DNA of 64,000 nt, from NCBI RefSeq assembly GCF_027853915.1, contig NZ_JAQGLA010000001.1, positions 1 to 64,000 on the forward strand. Direction: 5' to 3'. Made by a program: the position numbers and the translations under genes. Positions within the stretch are counted from its first letter, which is position 1. Every line of letters begins with the position of its first letter. The notes beneath the pieces were generated by a model. That model saw only the letters and a program-made list of their open reading frames with translations, had not been told where the DNA came from and did not search any database. Positions 62,083 through 64,000 of the stretch are shown here, one piece after another. The DNA comes from Saccharopolyspora oryzae. GTDB lineage: Bacteria; Actinomycetota; Actinomycetes; Mycobacteriales; Pseudonocardiaceae.

Positions 62083-63996
62083 CTACGGGTACGCCTCTCC
62101 AGCACGGGGCACCCGTCGCCGGTGGTTCTCGTGCTGGGACGGTCCGGCCGTTGCCTCGGCGATCCACGGGCCGTCGATGGACGGGTCGAAGATCCCCTCC
62201 TCCAGCCAGGAGTAACGGCCCTCCAGCACCGCTCGCGCCAGGGCTCGGTCGTGGGCATCGGTGTTGTGCCACAGATCGCGGAACAGCCGCTCGACGCGAC
62301 ACCGGGCGTGTCGGCAGAAGGTGTCGGCCAGCTCCACCGCCGACTCGTCCTGCTCCTCGGACCGCGCGTACACGCAGGCAGCGCTCATCGCGTACAACTC
62401 GGCGCCGATGTCCACGATCCGTCCCAGGAACAGCTGGCGGTGCTCCAGCTCCGCCTGCCAGCGCGACATCCCGTAGAAGGTGTGCCGGGCGACCCGGCGG
62501 CTGGCGCGCTCGATGAACCGCAAGTGCCCGGCCAACTGCCCATACCCGGCGAAGCCGGTCGGCAGTTGCCCCTTCCCGACCGCCAGCGACGGCAACCAGC
62601 GGGCGTAGAAACCACCAGCGCGGGCAGCGGCGCTCGCCTTGCGCGAAAGGTCCGCCTTCGGGTCGATGAGGTCGCCGGCCACCGACAGGTGCACGTCCAC
62701 GGCTTCCCGCGCGATCAGCAACCTCATGATCTCGCTGGATCCCTCGAAGATCCGGTTGATGCGCAGATCTCGCAGCAGCTGCTCGACCGGTACCCCGCGT
62801 TCGCCGCGCGCTGCCAGCGACGCGGCCGTCTCGTACCCGCGCCCGCCGCGGATCTGCACCAGCTCGTCCGCGACCTGCCAGGCCAGCTCGGAACCGTAGA
62901 GCTTGGCCAGCGCCGCCTCGATGCGGATGTCGTGCCGGTCGGCATCGGCCAACCGACCGGACACCTCGACCAGGGCCTCCAGGGCGAACGCGGTGGCCGC
63001 GGTGAACGAGACCTTGCCGGCGATCGCCTCGTGCGCACCGATCGGCCTGCCCCACTGCACCCGCCGCGCCGACCACTCCCGTGCGATCTTCAGGCACCAC
63101 TTCGCGGCTGCCGCGCACATCGCGGGAAGGGCGAGCCGACCGGCGTTGAGCGTGGTCAGCGCGATCTTGAGCCCCTCCCCCTCCCGGCCGATCCGATTGC
63201 CCGCGGGGACCACCACGTCGTGCAGCCGGGTCACGCCGTTCTCGATCCCGCGCAGGCCGAGGAACGCATTGCGGTTCTCCACGGTGATACCGGGAGCGTC
63301 GCCTTCGACGACGAACGCGGTGATGCCACCGCGGTGCCCTTCCGAGGCGGGCACCCTGGCCAGCACCACGAGCAAGTCGGCCAGCACACCATTGGTGGTC
63401 CACAGCTTCACCCCGTTGAGGGTGTAGCTCTGCCCGTCCTCGCCGGGCACCGCCGTGGCCGCCAGCCGTGCCGGGTCGCTGCCCACGTCCGGTTCTGTGA
63501 GCAGGAACGCGGTGATCTCGCGGACGCAACGCGGCAGGAACGCCCGCTTCTGCGCCGGGGTACCGAACAACTGGACCGGCTGCGGCACACCCACCGACTG
63601 GTGCGCCGAGAGCAACGCCCCGATCGACGGGTGAACCGTGGCGACGAGCATCAGCGCGCGGTGGTAGTCCACCGCCGACAAGCCCAGCCCGCCGTACTCC
63701 TCTGGAATCCTGATGCCGAAGGCCCCGAGCGCTTTGAGGCCGTTGATCACCTCGTCCGGGATCCAGGAGTCGCGTTCGATCTGCTGCCCGTCCACCTCGT
63801 TCGCGCAGAACTCGCGCAGCCGTTCGAGGAACTCCGCACCACCGGTCGCGGGTTCTTGCTCGGGCAACGGATCGATCAGGTCGATCCGCAACCGCCCGAG
63901 GAACAACTCCCGACCGAAACTCGGCCGATCCCAGCGGGACTCGCGGGCCTCCTCGGCCACCTGCCGGGCCCGCGCGGACTCGTCCACCGTGGACAT
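62083..63996 (-). CDS. Acyl-CoA dehydrogenase-like flavoprotein
   Basis: 637 residues, long for the family because of a C-terminal extra domain of about 200 residues. The flavin-contact region is ITAFLLTEPDVGSDPARLAA, the middle LNGVKLWTTNGVLADLLVVL, and the conserved end of the core QIRGGRGYETAASLAARGER followed by LLRDLRINRIFEGSSEIMRL. The probable catalytic Glu is in IFEGSSEIMRLLI. Multidomain enzymes of this kind act on fatty or branched acyl-CoA esters. The gene is complete: its ATG lies 4 bases from the window end. Confidence 0.88.
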   Translation of the reverse strand: MSTVDESARARQVAEEARESRWDRPSFGRELFLGRLRIDLIDPLPEQEPATGGAEFLERLREFCANEVDGQQIERDSWIPDEVINGLKALGAFGIRIPEEYGGLGLSAVDYHRALMLVATVHPSIGALLSAHQSVGVPQPVQLFGTPAQKRAFLPRCVREITAFLLTEPDVGSDPARLAATAVPGEDGQSYTLNGVKLWTTNGVLADLLVVLARVPASEGHRGGITAFVVEGDAPGITVENRNAFLGLRGIENGVTRLHDVVVPAGNRIGREGEGLKIALTTLNAGRLALPAMCAAAAKWCLKIAREWSARRVQWGRPIGAHEAIAGKVSFTAATAFALEALVEVSGRLADADRHDIRIEAALAKLYGSELAWQVADELVQIRGGRGYETAASLAARGERGVPVEQLLRDLRINRIFEGSSEIMRLLIAREAVDVHLSVAGDLIDPKADLSRKASAAARAGGFYARWLPSLAVGKGQLPTGFAGYGQLAGHLRFIERASRRVARHTFYGMSRWQAELEHRQLFLGRIVDIGAELYAMSAACVYARSEEQDESAVELADTFCRHARCRVERLFRDLWHNTDAHDRALARAVLEGRYSWLEEGIFDPSIDGPWIAEATAGPSQHENHRRRVPRAGEAYP

Positions 63997-64000
63997 CGCC

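Overview
The window is very GC-rich, uses many GTG starts, and carries gene families typical of filamentous actinomycetes: DUF574-type SAM methyltransferases, a gas-vesicle cluster of Streptomyces type, a large NAD-glutamate dehydrogenase, an ECF42 sigma factor and VdcBCD decarboxylase genes. The best guess is a member of the Pseudonocardiales (Saccharopolyspora/Amycolatopsis-like); this rests on gene content and not on a search. No tRNA, rRNA or CRISPR array was seen.

Layout. 0.3-3.2 kb: an MFS exporter and a thioredoxin-reductase-like flavoprotein, divergent from an XRE-cupin regulator. 3.4-8.7 kb: a SAM methyltransferase with a perfect hairpin terminator, a GYD protein, then an esterase, a Baeyer-Villiger-type monooxygenase and an AraC regulator. 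9-19 kb: a complete gas-vesicle cluster (Y-Z-A-F-G-O-J-L-S-K, a small acidic protein, and a second gvpA), bracketed by two paralogous small membrane proteins. 19.2-20 kb: a scar made of a 298-bp copy of the 3' end of the 3.4-kb methyltransferase and a serine-recombinase relic, next to a short-form NAD-glutamate dehydrogenase. 23.6-28.8 kb: a two-component cluster with one intact kinase, one kinase fragment, one pseudokinase and a LuxR-type regulator. 29.5 kb: a small secreted protein of 14-residue repeats with the N-x-A-x3-Q core of curlin. 30.2-34.7 kb: a membrane-protein relic, a second esterase, a membrane molybdopterin oxidoreductase with its partner, and an FMN flavoprotein. 35-38.3 kb: vdcB-C-D with a divergent AraC regulator. 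38.4-46.3 kb: a hexuronate/aldonate catabolic island under an IclR regulator.

The most striking part is 46.4-59.5 kb. Ten minus-strand genes, nearly all overlapping by 4 bases, run from a Zur-like box at 58036: ATP-grasp ligase, DUF364-type protein, cysteine-synthase-like PLP enzyme, enolase-superfamily (dipeptide-epimerase-like) enzyme, MFS exporter, methyltransferase, Tat-lipoprotein binding protein, two permeases and a double-NBD ATPase. A GNAT gene at the far end has its own, better Zur-like box. The set has the logic of staphylopine (cnt) systems (synthesis, export, nickel/peptide-type re-import, zinc control) but uses unrelated biosynthetic enzymes. I propose it as an uncharacterised small peptide-like zinc metallophore system. 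The right end holds a YCII/DGPF protein, an ECF42 sigma factor, a DUF899 protein behind a matching ECF42 promoter, and an acyl-CoA dehydrogenase.
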